A stretch of DNA of 64,000 nt from Burkholderia pyrrocinia. Lineage in GTDB: Bacteria > Pseudomonadota > Gammaproteobacteria > Burkholderiales > Burkholderiaceae. A program made the position numbers and the translations under genes. The notes beneath the pieces are model-generated. The model did no database searches and was not told the DNA's origin. It saw only the letters and a program-made list of their open reading frames with translations. Below are positions 8,526-16,842 of the stretch, in pieces (position 1 is the stretch's first letter; the number at the start of each line of letters is the position of its first letter). The stretch is from positions 1,922,001 to 1,986,000 of the forward strand of contig NZ_CP094459.1 in assembly GCF_022809715.1 (NCBI RefSeq). The letters run 5' to 3'.

Positions 8526-9025
8526 GACGGCTCCTTTTCGGTAGACGCAGCGCCGGGCGCCGCGGCAGGCACCGGCGCACAACTCGCCGGAATCATCAGC
8601 ACGGGGCACGCGGCGCGCCGCAGCAAGCGCTCGGCGACGCTGCCCAGGACGAGGCGGCTGAAGCCGCGCCGGCCGTGGGTGCCCATCACGATCAGGTCGG
8701 CGCCGGCTTCCTTCGCAACGATCAGGAGCCGCTGCGCGACGTCTTCGCCGCCCGGCTCGACATTGGCGATCCGCGGCGTGCCGGTGACGCCGCGCGCAGC
8801 CATGCGCTTGGCCGCGTCGTCGGTGACGCGCAGCCCTTCCTCGCGGAACGCGTCGATCAGGATCGACGGATCGTAGCCGTACATGTCGTAGGCCGGCACC
8901 AGGAAATCGACGACGTAGACCGGCGTGAGCCGCGCGCCCGATTCCGACGCCAGCGCCAGTGCGGCGTCGAGCGCGCGGGACGACGGTTCGCTGCCGTCGA
9001 GCGCGACCAGAATGTTCGAGTACAT
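8522..9025 (-). CDS. Universal stress protein, single domain
   Basis: The 167-aa product starts MYSNILVALDGSEPSSRALDAA, the classic UspA N-terminus, and has the ATP-binding signature DLIVMGTHGRRGFSRLVLGSVAE. It ends with an extra low-complexity tail rich in A and P after LMIPASCAPV. It is the first gene of a two-gene unit with the tandem-domain protein, joined by an ATGA overlap at 8522-8525. The FNR-type box at 9086-9099 lies 61 bases upstream. Confidence 0.92.
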   Translation of the reverse strand: MYSNILVALDGSEPSSRALDAALALASESGARLTPVYVVDFLVPAYDMYGYDPSILIDAFREEGLRVTDDAAKRMAARGVTGTPRIANVEPGGEDVAQRLLIVAKEAGADLIVMGTHGRRGFSRLVLGSVAERLLRRAACPVLMIPASCAPVPAAAPGAASTEKEPS

Positions 9026-9085
9026 GGCGGTTCCCTCTGAACGCGTGTCAACGATTTCATCATCGGCGCACGCGCGCCGATCGCG

Positions 9086-9099
9086 CTGATCTGGATCAA
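9086..9099 (-). promoter_or_regulatory. FNR/Anr-type box, one mismatch
   Basis: On the minus strand the site reads TTGATCCAGATCAG, one base from consensus. It lies 61 bases before the universal stress gene at 9025. A GATGAT hexamer at 9059-9064 is a possible -10. The site overlaps the stop codon of the acetate-kinase-like remnant. Confidence 0.6.
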
Positions 9100-9215
9100 G
9101 CGGCGCCGTCGCGTCGCAGTAGCCGCACCGCATCGCGTGCCGCAATCCACGCTTCGTCGGCCGGCTCGACGACGAGCAGCGCGAGCGTACGCAGCGGCGC
9201 GCTCAGTGCGACATC
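9096..9215 (-). pseudogene. Remnant of acetate kinase C-terminus
   Basis: In the minus frame just after the universal stress gene at 9217, about 39 codons are open and end at a TGA at 9096-9098. The text APLRTLALLVVEPADEA followed by WIAARDAVRLL resembles the conserved acetate kinase C-terminus, in which a strand is followed by a PTDEE-like turn and an IAR(D/E)T helix. There is no start codon or ribosome site, and the rest of the enzyme is absent. The fragment starts at a tandem 14-base repeat, which suggests a deletion junction. Homology is judged by eye, so the assignment is tentative. Confidence 0.5.
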
Positions 9216-9229
9216 CTCAGTGCGACATC
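9202..9229. repeat. Perfect tandem repeat of 14 bases at a gene end
   Basis: CTCAGTGCGACATC occurs twice in direct tandem at 9202-9215 and 9216-9229. The right copy contains the last codons and stop of the universal stress gene at 9217; the left copy lies at the edge of the acetate-kinase-like remnant. It may mark the joint of a deletion or slippage event. Confidence 0.8.
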
Positions 9230-10056
9230 AGTACCGGCAGCGTCATCGACGCCAGCACCGTGCGCGTGGCGCCGCCCATCAGCAGTTCGTGCCAGCGCGG
9301 ATGGCCGTACGCGCCCATCACGAGCAGATCGCTGCCCGTTTCGTACGCGCGCGACAGCAGCGTGTCGCCGACGGACGTGCCGGCGCCGCTATCGATGTCG
9401 AGCACGTTGACGTCCGGCGCGTGGCGCGCAAGCATCAGCGCGGCATCCGCGGCCGGAATGCGGGTGGTCGCCGCTTCGGAATCGCCGTCGACCACCGCGG
9501 CGACCGTCGTGCGTTTCGCGTGCTCGAGAAAGGGCAGCGCATCGTGCGCGGCGCGCGTGGCCTCGCGGCTGCCGTCCCACGCCACCAGCGCGCGTTCGCC
9601 GATCGACGGGAATTCCCCGGCATACGGCACGAACAGCACCGGACGCCCCGCGGACATCACGAGCGTTTCCGGAAACTGGTCGTCGATATAGGTTTCGGGA
9701 TCGTTCGGGTCGCTCTGGCCCGCGATCACGAGATCCGCGAGACGCGCGAGACGCGGCACCGCGACGTTGGCGCGCTCGTCGGCGCGAATCCAGGCCGCCG
9801 ATACGCCGGCCCGTGCCGTTTCGGCATGAAACAGGCGCTCGAGTGCGGCGAGACGTTCGTCGCGCTGGTCGCGCTGCTCGCGAAAGTAATCGGCGGAACC
9901 GGCCATCACGTAGAACGAAGTCGGCTCCGGTGTGTAGATCGCGAACACCCCGGTCAGGTGCGCCTTGAAGCGCCGCGCGAGACGCAACGCGAGCTCGAGG
10001 CGCGAATGCGCGCGAACGCTCGTATCGAGATGCACGACCATGCTCTTGTAGCTCAT
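9217..10056 (-). CDS. Tandem-domain universal stress protein
   Basis: The 279-aa product has two UspA folds. Domain one starts MSYKSMVVHLDTSVRAHSRL and has a degenerate binding loop (GQSDPNDPETY). Domain two contains ALVAWDGSREATRA and ends DLLVMGAYGHPRWHELLMGGATRTVL. It is a paralogue of the protein at 7692-8525: both start MSYK and end MTxPVLxSH. The FNR-type box at 10124-10137 lies 68 bases upstream, with TAGACT at the expected -10 position. Confidence 0.92.
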   Translation of the reverse strand: MSYKSMVVHLDTSVRAHSRLELALRLARRFKAHLTGVFAIYTPEPTSFYVMAGSADYFREQRDQRDERLAALERLFHAETARAGVSAAWIRADERANVAVPRLARLADLVIAGQSDPNDPETYIDDQFPETLVMSAGRPVLFVPYAGEFPSIGERALVAWDGSREATRAAHDALPFLEHAKRTTVAAVVDGDSEAATTRIPAADAALMLARHAPDVNVLDIDSGAGTSVGDTLLSRAYETGSDLLVMGAYGHPRWHELLMGGATRTVLASMTLPVLMSH

Positions 10057-10096
10057 CTGGATCGCTCCATCGACGGTGTATCCGCCATTGCAATCC

Positions 10097-10137
10097 AGTC
10101 TACGAAGCGGGCTTCCCGCGCGCTTGACGCAGATCAA
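10097..10137. promoter_or_regulatory. FNR/Anr-type promoter between divergent genes
   Basis: The box TTGACGCAGATCAA occupies 10124-10137 and matches consensus fully. On the minus strand TAGACT at 10097-10102 begins 35 bases from the box start, which fits an FNR site near -41 for the universal stress gene. The phasin-like gene starts 129 bases away on the plus strand and may share the box. The same TAGACT hexamer at the same spacing recurs at 30646-30686. Confidence 0.75.
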
Positions 10138-10265
10138 CGGCCGCCGTGCCGCACAGCCGCACAGTGAGGCGGTCGCGGCCGGTACCGGGCAGGCGGCGCA
10201 AGACGGGTGCCGCCCGGGGTGCAGCCGGGGGCCGACCCTTCGACCGAATCGACAGAGGGAAGACG

Positions 10266-10763
10266 ATGACCACCGACGCTTTGACGACACCGAACGGCGC
10301 GTGCCGGGCAGCCTGCGACATCGCGCTGCGCCTGTTCGCGCTGAATCGCGACTGGCAGCACGAATGGCATGCGCTGACGGGACGGCGCATCGAGCGGGAT
10401 CGCGACGCGGCGCGGCAGTTGCAGCAGGCGCTCGCGGACACGCGGGAATGGACCGAGTTCGGCGCGGCGGCACAGCGCGTGATGCGCGATTACGCGATCG
10501 CGAGCGCGGCGATCTGGCAGGACGCCGTCGAATGGGGCATGCGCACGCAATACGAGGAGGCGGGCGTCTGGCGCACCTGGCTGCGCGAGTATGGCGCGGA
10601 CATGCTGTCGCGCTACCAGACCGACTGGCTGCCCGACGTGAGCCGGCTGGCGGTGGTCAACGAAGCGAGCATGCCATGGCACGAATGGATGGCGGCGTTC
10701 GGACGCGGCATGACGGACATGGCCGGCGCGAATGCGACGCGGGAGCACGATCATGTGCGCTGA
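10266..10763 (+). CDS. Phasin-like PHA granule-associated protein
   Basis: This 165-aa protein is predicted to be mostly helical and is rich in Trp, Ala and Arg, with no signal peptide or membrane segment. It starts MTTDALTTPNGACRAACD at 10266 after a GAGGGA site. No catalytic motif is visible. Its size, amphipathic helices and position directly before phaB and phaC suggest a phasin, a protein that coats polyhydroxyalkanoate granules. Its stop overlaps the next gene by 11 bases. The family call rests largely on context. Confidence 0.6.
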   Translation: MTTDALTTPNGACRAACDIALRLFALNRDWQHEWHALTGRRIERDRDAARQLQQALADTREWTEFGAAAQRVMRDYAIASAAIWQDAVEWGMRTQYEEAGVWRTWLREYGADMLSRYQTDWLPDVSRLAVVNEASMPWHEWMAAFGRGMTDMAGANATREHDHVR

Positions 10764-11499
10764 CCGTGTCGCATTCGTGACGGGCGGCACGGGCGGCCTG
10801 GGCGCCGCGATCAGTCGCCGTCTGCATGCCGCGGGCATGACCGTCGCCGTGTCGCACACGGAGCACAACGACCATATCGCGACCTGGCTGGCGCACGAGC
10901 GCGAAGCAGGGCGCACCTTCCATGCGTTCGAGGTCGACGTCGCCGACTACGACTCGTGCCAGCACTGCGCGGCGCGCGTGCTCGCGCAGTTCGGTCGTGT
11001 CGACGTGCTCGTCAACAACGCCGGCATCACGCGCGACGCCAGCTTCGTGAAGATGACCAAGAGCATGTGGGACGCGGTGCTGCGCACCAATCTCGACAGC
11101 ATGTTCAACATGACGAAGCCGTTCGTGCCCGCCATGATCGAAGCCGGCTTCGGCCGCATCGTCAACGTCGGCTCCGTGAACGGCTCGAGAGGCGCGTACG
11201 GGCAGGCCAACTATGCGGCCGCCAAGGCGGGCATTCACGGTTTCACGAAAGCGCTCGCGCTCGAACTCGCGCGACACGGCGTGACGGTCAACACGGTGTC
11301 GCCCGGCTATCTCGCGACCGCGATGGTCGAGTCGGTGCCGAAGGACGTGCTCGACACGAAGATCCTGCCGCAGATTCCGGTGGGCCGCCTCGGCAACCCC
11401 GACGAAATCGCGGCGCTCGTCGCGTGGCTGTGCTCGGACACGGGCGCATTCGCGACCGGCGCGGAATTCGACGTCAACGGCGGCATGCACATGCGATGA
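10753..11499 (+). CDS. phaB: Acetoacetyl-CoA reductase (SDR family)
   Basis: The 248-aa short-chain dehydrogenase has the cofactor motif TGGTGGLGAAI near residues 9-19, NNAGITRDASF, the catalytic Ser in VGSVNGSRGAYGQ, and the catalytic YAAAK. It ends DVNGGMHMR. The layout matches PhaB-type NADPH-dependent acetoacetyl-CoA reductases, which make (R)-3-hydroxybutyryl-CoA for polymer synthesis; FabG-type ketoacyl reductases are close relatives. The start at 10753 follows GGGAG. Its stop overlaps the PHA synthase start (ATGA), so the two are translationally coupled. No beta-ketothiolase gene lies alongside. Confidence 0.85.
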   Translation: MCADRVAFVTGGTGGLGAAISRRLHAAGMTVAVSHTEHNDHIATWLAHEREAGRTFHAFEVDVADYDSCQHCAARVLAQFGRVDVLVNNAGITRDASFVKMTKSMWDAVLRTNLDSMFNMTKPFVPAMIEAGFGRIVNVGSVNGSRGAYGQANYAAAKAGIHGFTKALALELARHGVTVNTVSPGYLATAMVESVPKDVLDTKILPQIPVGRLGNPDEIAALVAWLCSDTGAFATGAEFDVNGGMHMR

Positions 11500-13310
11500 A
11501 TGATTCCGTCATCCGCGTGCCGGTCACGCGCCGTCCGGCTGCCGCCGCCGGTGAACTCGCGCAGGCCCCGCGTCCGTGCGCGGGCGCACGGCCCGACGTG
11601 TCGCCGGCCGAACAATGGGATCGCGCGGCGCGCGCGAGCCTGGCCACGATGACACTCGGCTTGTCGCCGGTGTCGCTGGCGCTGGCCATGATCGACTGGG
11701 GCGCGCATCTCGCCGTGTCGCCCGGGAAGTGCTTCGAACTGGCGTGGCAGGCATGGCTCGCGGCCGGTCCGTTGCCGGCGGCGAACGGCGCGGCCGACGC
11801 CCAGGACGAGGCCGGGCTGGCGGTGCATGCCGGGCAGGCCGATCCGCGCTTCGCCGCACCGGCGTGGTCGAACTGGCCGTTTTGCGCATATCGCGACGGC
11901 TTCCTGTCGATCCAGCGCTGGTGGCGCGATGCGACGCACGGCGTGCGGGGCGTCGAGCGGCATCACGAAGCACTCGTCGGGTTCGCCGCGCGGCAATGGC
12001 TCGACGCCTGCTCGCCGGGCAATTTCATCGCGACCAATCCGGTCGTGCTCGACGCGACGATACGCAGCGGCGGCGCCAATTTCGCGGCCGGTGCGCGGCA
12101 CTGGCTGGACGATCTCGGCGCGCAGATCGATCGCGCCGGCGGCGCCCGTCCGCGCGATGCGCAGGCCTATCTGCCCGGGCACGACGTCGCGATCACGCCG
12201 GGCCGGGTCGTATGGCGCAACGCACTGTGCGAATTGCTGCAGTACGAACCGACGACGGCCGGCGTCGCACGCGAGCCGATCCTGATCGTGCCGTCGTGGA
12301 TCATGAAGTACTACATCCTCGACCTGCAGCCGCACAATTCGCTGATCCGCTTCCTGGTCGACGCGGGCTACACCGTGTTCGCGATCTCGTGGCGCAATCC
12401 GGGCGCGGGGTCGCGCGATCTCGGGCTCGACGACTACCTGCGCGACGGCTGCCTCGCCGCGCTCGACGTCGTTCGCGAGCAGTGCGGCGAAGCCGTCCAC
12501 GCCGTGGGCTACTGCCTCGGCGGCACGCTGCTGGCCATCGGCGCGGCGGCGCTCGCGCGCGACGGGCGGCAGCACGACACGTTGCGTTCCGTCACGCTGC
12601 TGGCGGCCCAGACCGATTTCAGCGAACCCGGCGAACTCGGCCTGTTCGTCGACGCGAGCGAGCTGTCCGCGCTCGACGCGCTGATGTGGCGTCAAGGCTA
12701 CCTGGACGGCTCGCAGATGTCCGCCACGTTCGAGCTGCTGAATGCGCGCGACCTGATCTGGTCGCGCATGATGAGCGAGTATCTGCTCGGCAAGCGCACG
12801 AAGCCTAACGACCTGATGTCGTGGAATGCGGACGTCACGCGCATGCCGTACCGCATGCACACGGAATACCTGACGCGGCTGTTCCTCGACAACGACCTCG
12901 CGGCAGGCCGCTATTGCGTCGACGGCCGGCCGGTCGCGCTGTCGGATATCGACGTGCCGATGTTCGTGGTCGGAACCGAGCGCGATCACGTGTCGCCGTG
13001 GCACTCCGTCTACAAGCTCCACCTGCTCACGCACAACGCGCTGACTTTCGTGCTGACCTCGGGCGGCCATAACGCCGGCATCGTGTCGGAACCCGGCCAT
13101 CCGGGCCGCCACTATCGCCGCGCCACCCGCGAACCGGGCGCGCCTTACCGCAGCCAGCACGACTTCGTGAACGAAACGCGCGCCGTCGACGGGTCGTGGT
13201 GGACGTGCTGGCGCGACTGGTTGCGCGCGCACGCGTCGGGCGACGTGCCGGCACGCACGCCGGATGCCGGCCTGGGGGCGGCGCCCGGCACTTACGTGCT
13301 CGAAACTTGA
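11496..13310 (+). CDS. phaC: Poly(3-hydroxyalkanoate) synthase, class I type
   Basis: The 604-aa enzyme polymerises (R)-3-hydroxyacyl-CoA into storage polyester on cytoplasmic granules. It has the N-terminal PHA synthase region (SPGNFIATNPVVLDATI) followed by an alpha/beta-hydrolase fold. The catalytic triad is visible: Cys340 in the lipase-like box GYCLGG, Asp497 in ERDHVSPW, and His525 in SGGHNAG. The start at 11496 overlaps the phaB stop by four bases. Length matches class I synthases. A long alanine-rich N-terminal segment of about 40 residues is probably disordered. With phasin and phaB it forms a compact polymer cassette under a possible FNR-type promoter. Confidence 0.93.
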   Translation: MNDSVIRVPVTRRPAAAAGELAQAPRPCAGARPDVSPAEQWDRAARASLATMTLGLSPVSLALAMIDWGAHLAVSPGKCFELAWQAWLAAGPLPAANGAADAQDEAGLAVHAGQADPRFAAPAWSNWPFCAYRDGFLSIQRWWRDATHGVRGVERHHEALVGFAARQWLDACSPGNFIATNPVVLDATIRSGGANFAAGARHWLDDLGAQIDRAGGARPRDAQAYLPGHDVAITPGRVVWRNALCELLQYEPTTAGVAREPILIVPSWIMKYYILDLQPHNSLIRFLVDAGYTVFAISWRNPGAGSRDLGLDDYLRDGCLAALDVVREQCGEAVHAVGYCLGGTLLAIGAAALARDGRQHDTLRSVTLLAAQTDFSEPGELGLFVDASELSALDALMWRQGYLDGSQMSATFELLNARDLIWSRMMSEYLLGKRTKPNDLMSWNADVTRMPYRMHTEYLTRLFLDNDLAAGRYCVDGRPVALSDIDVPMFVVGTERDHVSPWHSVYKLHLLTHNALTFVLTSGGHNAGIVSEPGHPGRHYRRATREPGAPYRSQHDFVNETRAVDGSWWTCWRDWLRAHASGDVPARTPDAGLGAAPGTYVLET

Positions 13311-13467
13311 AGAACCTGACCGGCGGCGTGCTCGATCGCGCCGCTCATCTTCGCGGCGGGATCGGGCCTGCGCATCGGCAGCGCTGCCGGCGCATGCGAC
13401 GCCTGCCTGCAACGTGCACGCCGGGCCCGATCAACGAACGAACCTCCCTTTCGATGGAGACAACGCA

Positions 13468-14508
13468 ATGAAAGCACTCGTATACCAGGGGCCGCGGCGC
13501 AAGGCGCTCGAACGGCGGCCGATGCCGGAGCTGCAGGCGCCGACCGACGCGATCGTCCGCGTGACGCGCACGACGATCTGCGGCACCGACCTGCACATCC
13601 TGAAGGGCGACGTGCCGTCGTGCGAACCCGGCCGCGTCCTCGGCCACGAGGGCGTCGGGATCGTCGAGCAGGTCGGCGCGGCGGTCGACACGCTGCAGCC
13701 GGGCGATCACGTGCTGATCTCGTGCATCACGTCGTGCGGCCGGTGCGAATACTGCCGGCGCGGCCTGTACTCGCATTGCACGACGGGCGGCTGGATCCTC
13801 GGCAACCGGATCGACGGCACGCAGGCCGAGTACGTGCGCATTCCGCACGCGCAGACCAGCCTGTACCGGCTTCCGCCCGGCGCGGACGAGGATGCGCTCG
13901 TGATGCTGTCCGACATCCTGCCGACCGGGTTCGAATGCGGCGTGCTGAACGGCAAGGTGCAGCCGGGCTGTACGGTCGCGATCGTCGGCGCGGGGCCGAT
14001 CGGGCTCGCGGCGTTGCTGACCGCGCAGTTTTACTCGCCCGCGCAGATCATCATGATCGACCCGGACCGCAACCGGCTCGACGTCGCGCGGCGCTTCGGC
14101 GCGACCGACTGCTTCGACGGCGCCAGTGGCGACCCTGTCGCGGATGTGATGAAGCTGACCGACGGCGTCGGCGTCGATTGCGCGATCGAGGCGGTCGGGA
14201 TTCCGGCGACGTTCGAGATGTGCACGTCGCTCGTCGCGCCGGGCGGCGTCGTCGCGAACGTCGGCGTGCATGGCGTGAAGGCCGACCTGCATCTCGAGAA
14301 GCTGTGGGATCGCAACATCGCGATCACGACCCGGCTCGTCGATACGGTCAGCACGCCGATGCTGCTGAAGACCGTGCGCGCGGGGCGGCTCGATCCGAAG
14401 CGTCTGATCACGCACCGGTTTTCGCTCGACGACGTCGAGCGCGCGTACGACACGTTCGGCCGGGCCGCGGAAACGCATGCACTGAAGGTCATCATCGAAG
14501 TGGCGTGA
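13468..14508 (+). CDS. Zinc-dependent alcohol dehydrogenase
   Basis: This 346-aa medium-chain dehydrogenase starts MKALVYQGPRRKALE. It has catalytic zinc ligands in TTICGTDLHI and GHEGVGIV, the structural zinc cluster CGRCEYCRRGLYSHC, and a GAGPIGLAALL cofactor motif. The GTQAEYVRIPHA region is typical of Adh enzymes acting on short or secondary alcohols. It follows phaC after 157 bases without a visible FNR-type box, so it may be carried on the same transcript. It differs enough from the enzyme at 4088 to suggest a different substrate range. Confidence 0.92.
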   Translation: MKALVYQGPRRKALERRPMPELQAPTDAIVRVTRTTICGTDLHILKGDVPSCEPGRVLGHEGVGIVEQVGAAVDTLQPGDHVLISCITSCGRCEYCRRGLYSHCTTGGWILGNRIDGTQAEYVRIPHAQTSLYRLPPGADEDALVMLSDILPTGFECGVLNGKVQPGCTVAIVGAGPIGLAALLTAQFYSPAQIIMIDPDRNRLDVARRFGATDCFDGASGDPVADVMKLTDGVGVDCAIEAVGIPATFEMCTSLVAPGGVVANVGVHGVKADLHLEKLWDRNIAITTRLVDTVSTPMLLKTVRAGRLDPKRLITHRFSLDDVERAYDTFGRAAETHALKVIIEVA

Positions 14509-14516
14509 TGGCGGCG

Positions 14517-14542
14517 CGCGGCGGGAGCGGGTGCCCGCCGCG
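14517..14542. terminator. Perfect GC-rich hairpin between convergent genes
   Basis: CGCGGCGGG (14517-14525) and CCCGCCGCG (14534-14542) form a perfect nine-base stem with an eight-base loop. It lies between the convergent dehydrogenase and metallo-hydrolase genes. No T-run follows. Confidence 0.5.
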
Positions 14543-14587
14543 TCGGATGACGCGATGCGCGCGGCATTCGTGCGCCGCGCGTCGTCG

Positions 14588-15991
14588 TCAGGATAACGGC
14601 GTTGCCGGTTCGCGCGTGTCGTCGCGCTCGGCTTCGTCGAGATCGACGGTCTGCCCGTAGGTCGGCACCTCGCACGGCCAGTGCAGGGTCTCGGCGATGC
14701 GCCGCCGCAACGCATCGGCCGCCGCCGGCTCGCCGTGCGTGACGAAGGTCCGGAACGGCGCGCGCTGCATCGTGCCGAGCCATCGCAGGATTTCCTCGTA
14801 GTCGGCATGCGCGGACAGCGACGCGATCGACTCGACCCGGGCGCGCACGCGCACGTACTCCCCGTGAATCTTCAGCGTCGGCTCATGCGCTGCCAGCGCC
14901 GCGCCGCGCGTGCCCGCGGCCTGGTAGCCCACCAGCGCGATCGTGTTGCGCGGATCGGGCGCATAGCGGCTCAGGTGATGCAGCACGCGTCCGCCCGTCG
15001 CCATGCCGCTTCCCGCAATGATGACCATCGGCCCCTGGTGGTCGGCGATCGCCTTCGACTGGTCGACCGTTCGGATCATCGTCGCCGCGTGGCCGAGCGC
15101 GTTCGCTTCCGACAGGGTCAGCCGGTGCTCGAGGATGTGGTGGCGATAGATCTCCGTCACGTCCGTCGCCATCGGGCTGTCGAGAAACACCGGCACGCGC
15201 GCCATGCGGCCGGCCACCTTCAGGCGCGCGACGTAGTGCAGGATCTCCTGCGCGCGGCCGACGGTGAAGCAGGGGATCACGACCACGCCGCCGCGCGAGA
15301 AGGTGTTTTCGAACAGCGTTGCCAGCTCGGCCTCGGGGTCCGATGCCGGATGCAGCCGGTCGCCGTACGTCGATTCGACGACCAGGTAATCCGCATGCGC
15401 CGGCGGCGTCGGCGGCTGCATGATCGGGTCGTGATAGCGGCCGAGATCGCCGGAGAACGCCAGTACCTTGTGATCCCAGTGCATCACGACGCTGGCCGCG
15501 CCGAGGATGTGACCGGCCGGCAGCAGCCAGAACGACAGGCTGCCGCCCAATGCGACGCATTCGTCGAATGCGACGGGTTTCATCAGGTGCAGCGCGCGTT
15601 GCGCATCGTCGGTCGTGTAGAGCGGCTGAGCCGGGTGGTGCTTCGAATAACCGTGCCGGTTCGCGAAATCGGCTTCTTCCTCCTGCAGCCGCGCGCTGTC
15701 GCGCAGCATGATGTCGCAGAGTTCGGCCGTGGCCTGCGTGCAGTACACCGGGCCGCGAAACCCGTCGCGCGCGAGCACCGGCAGGTAGCCGGTGTGATCG
15801 AGATGCGCATGCGTGAGGACCACCGCATCCAGGGTGTCGGGCGCGACCGGCAGCGGGTTCCAGTTGCGCAGCCGCAGGTTCTTCGTGCCCTGGAACAGGC
15901 CGCAATCGACCAGGATGCGCCGGTCGCGATGTTCGACCAGATACTTCGATCCGGTCACGGTTTCGGTCGCACCGAGAAAAGTCAGCTTCAT
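14588..15991 (-). CDS. Beta-CASP metallo-beta-lactamase-fold RNA hydrolase-like protein
   Basis: The 467-aa product starts MKLTFLGATETVTGSKYLVE. It has the zinc-binding HAHLDHTG motif near residue 62, then GHILGAASVV and FSGDLGR. The C-terminal half has the beta-CASP blocks (VPVFLDSPMA, GSGMATGGRVLHHL, HADYEE). Proteins of this group are zinc-dependent nucleases of the CPSF73/RNase J type, or Ysh1-like. It should act on RNA in the cytoplasm, but the target is unknown. A one-mismatch FNR-type box lies 66 bases upstream. A role in reshaping mRNA pools under low oxygen is an inference. Confidence 0.9.
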   Translation of the reverse strand: MKLTFLGATETVTGSKYLVEHRDRRILVDCGLFQGTKNLRLRNWNPLPVAPDTLDAVVLTHAHLDHTGYLPVLARDGFRGPVYCTQATAELCDIMLRDSARLQEEEADFANRHGYSKHHPAQPLYTTDDAQRALHLMKPVAFDECVALGGSLSFWLLPAGHILGAASVVMHWDHKVLAFSGDLGRYHDPIMQPPTPPAHADYLVVESTYGDRLHPASDPEAELATLFENTFSRGGVVVIPCFTVGRAQEILHYVARLKVAGRMARVPVFLDSPMATDVTEIYRHHILEHRLTLSEANALGHAATMIRTVDQSKAIADHQGPMVIIAGSGMATGGRVLHHLSRYAPDPRNTIALVGYQAAGTRGAALAAHEPTLKIHGEYVRVRARVESIASLSAHADYEEILRWLGTMQRAPFRTFVTHGEPAAADALRRRIAETLHWPCEVPTYGQTVDLDEAERDDTREPATPLS

Positions 15992-16056
15992 GGCTTGCCT
16001 CGCCGGGAGTTGGAGAGTTCGATGTTCCGATTACATCGCGTGTGCGCGCAATCGCG

Positions 16057-16070
16057 TTGACTGAAGTCAG
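16057..16070 (-). promoter_or_regulatory. FNR/Anr-type box, one mismatch
   Basis: TTGACTGAAGTCAG differs from the consensus at the last base only. It lies 66 bases upstream of the beta-CASP hydrolase start at 15991. Confidence 0.6.
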
Positions 16071-16177
16071 GGATTGCCGTATCCGCGTGCGAAGGAAGGC
16101 GCTGAACAGTGGCGATTCGACAGGAGAATGGCGGCGAGCTGCCGGCCGGCATGCGGGGCGCTCCGTTTCATGGGGTT

Positions 16178-16191
16178 GTGATGTGTGTCAA
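16178..16191 (+). promoter_or_regulatory. Possible FNR/Anr-type box, one mismatch
   Basis: GTGATGTGTGTCAA has one mismatch in the first base. It lies 150 bases upstream of the lipoprotein gene at 16341, further than is usual for a class II site. This is the weakest of the boxes listed. Confidence 0.4.
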
Positions 16192-16340
16192 CCGCGCCCG
16201 TCGGCATCCCCATACAGTCGACACCAAGGCTTGCGCGCGTGGTGCGCAGAGTCGACCAGCGCGGCACGTTCGGCAGCCGGATGATCCAGCCGATGCCGCG
16301 CATTTGCGTATGGAACTCACGGCGGTGCGAGGCGTTGGCG

Positions 16341-16802
16341 ATGAAACAGCGATGGTTGGCGGTTGGCGTGGCGCTCGCGTTGAGTGCTTGTGCGGGAGAT
16401 GAGCGTACCGCCGCATTCAGGAAGAAGGAAACGCAACTGCTCGAGACGCGCCAGACGGCATTGCTGCGGTGTGCGACGCAATCCGAATGCGACCGTGCGT
16501 GGAACCGCACGCGGGACTTCATCGAAAGACGTTCGTCGACCCGGATCACGCGATTCGGCCCGGACCTGATCGAAACCGCGCAGTCGCATCTGGCCGGAAA
16601 CGTCTATCTGTGGGCGTCCCGCGCAGCGTCGGCAGACGGGAGCGCGACGATCCGGCTCAAGGCGATGTGCAAAGGCATGTACGACAGCAATGGCGGCCCG
16701 GGCTGGCAATACGACGGTTGCGCGGCGAAGATCCTCGAGATACAGGAAGGCTTCCGCTCGCTCCAGGATCCGTCGTCTGCACAGGGAACGCCTCCACGAT
16801 AG
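16341..16802 (+). CDS. Small lipoprotein of unknown function
   Basis: The 153-aa protein starts MKQRWLAVGVALALSACAGD, a lipoprotein signal with lipobox LSAC and acylated Cys17. After cleavage it is a soluble periplasmic domain with four further cysteines (LLRCATQSECDRAW, KAMCKGM, DGCAAKI) that could form two disulfides. No named domain is recognised. The start at 16341 was chosen because it directly precedes the signal peptide; longer upstream extensions would bury it. It ends convergently with an ABC permease gene. Confidence 0.75.
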   Translation: MKQRWLAVGVALALSACAGDERTAAFRKKETQLLETRQTALLRCATQSECDRAWNRTRDFIERRSSTRITRFGPDLIETAQSHLAGNVYLWASRAASADGSATIRLKAMCKGMYDSNGGPGWQYDGCAAKILEIQEGFRSLQDPSSAQGTPPR

Positions 16803-16811
16803 TGCGACAGC

Positions 16812-16834
16812 GCGCGCGGCGCAGCGCCGCGCGC
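16812..16834. terminator. GC-rich hairpin between convergent genes
   Basis: GCGCGCGGC and GCCGCGCGC form a perfect nine-base stem around GCAGC. It lies between the lipoprotein stop at 16802 and the ABC permease stop at 16843. Confidence 0.5.
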
Positions 16835-16842
16835 CGGGTCGG

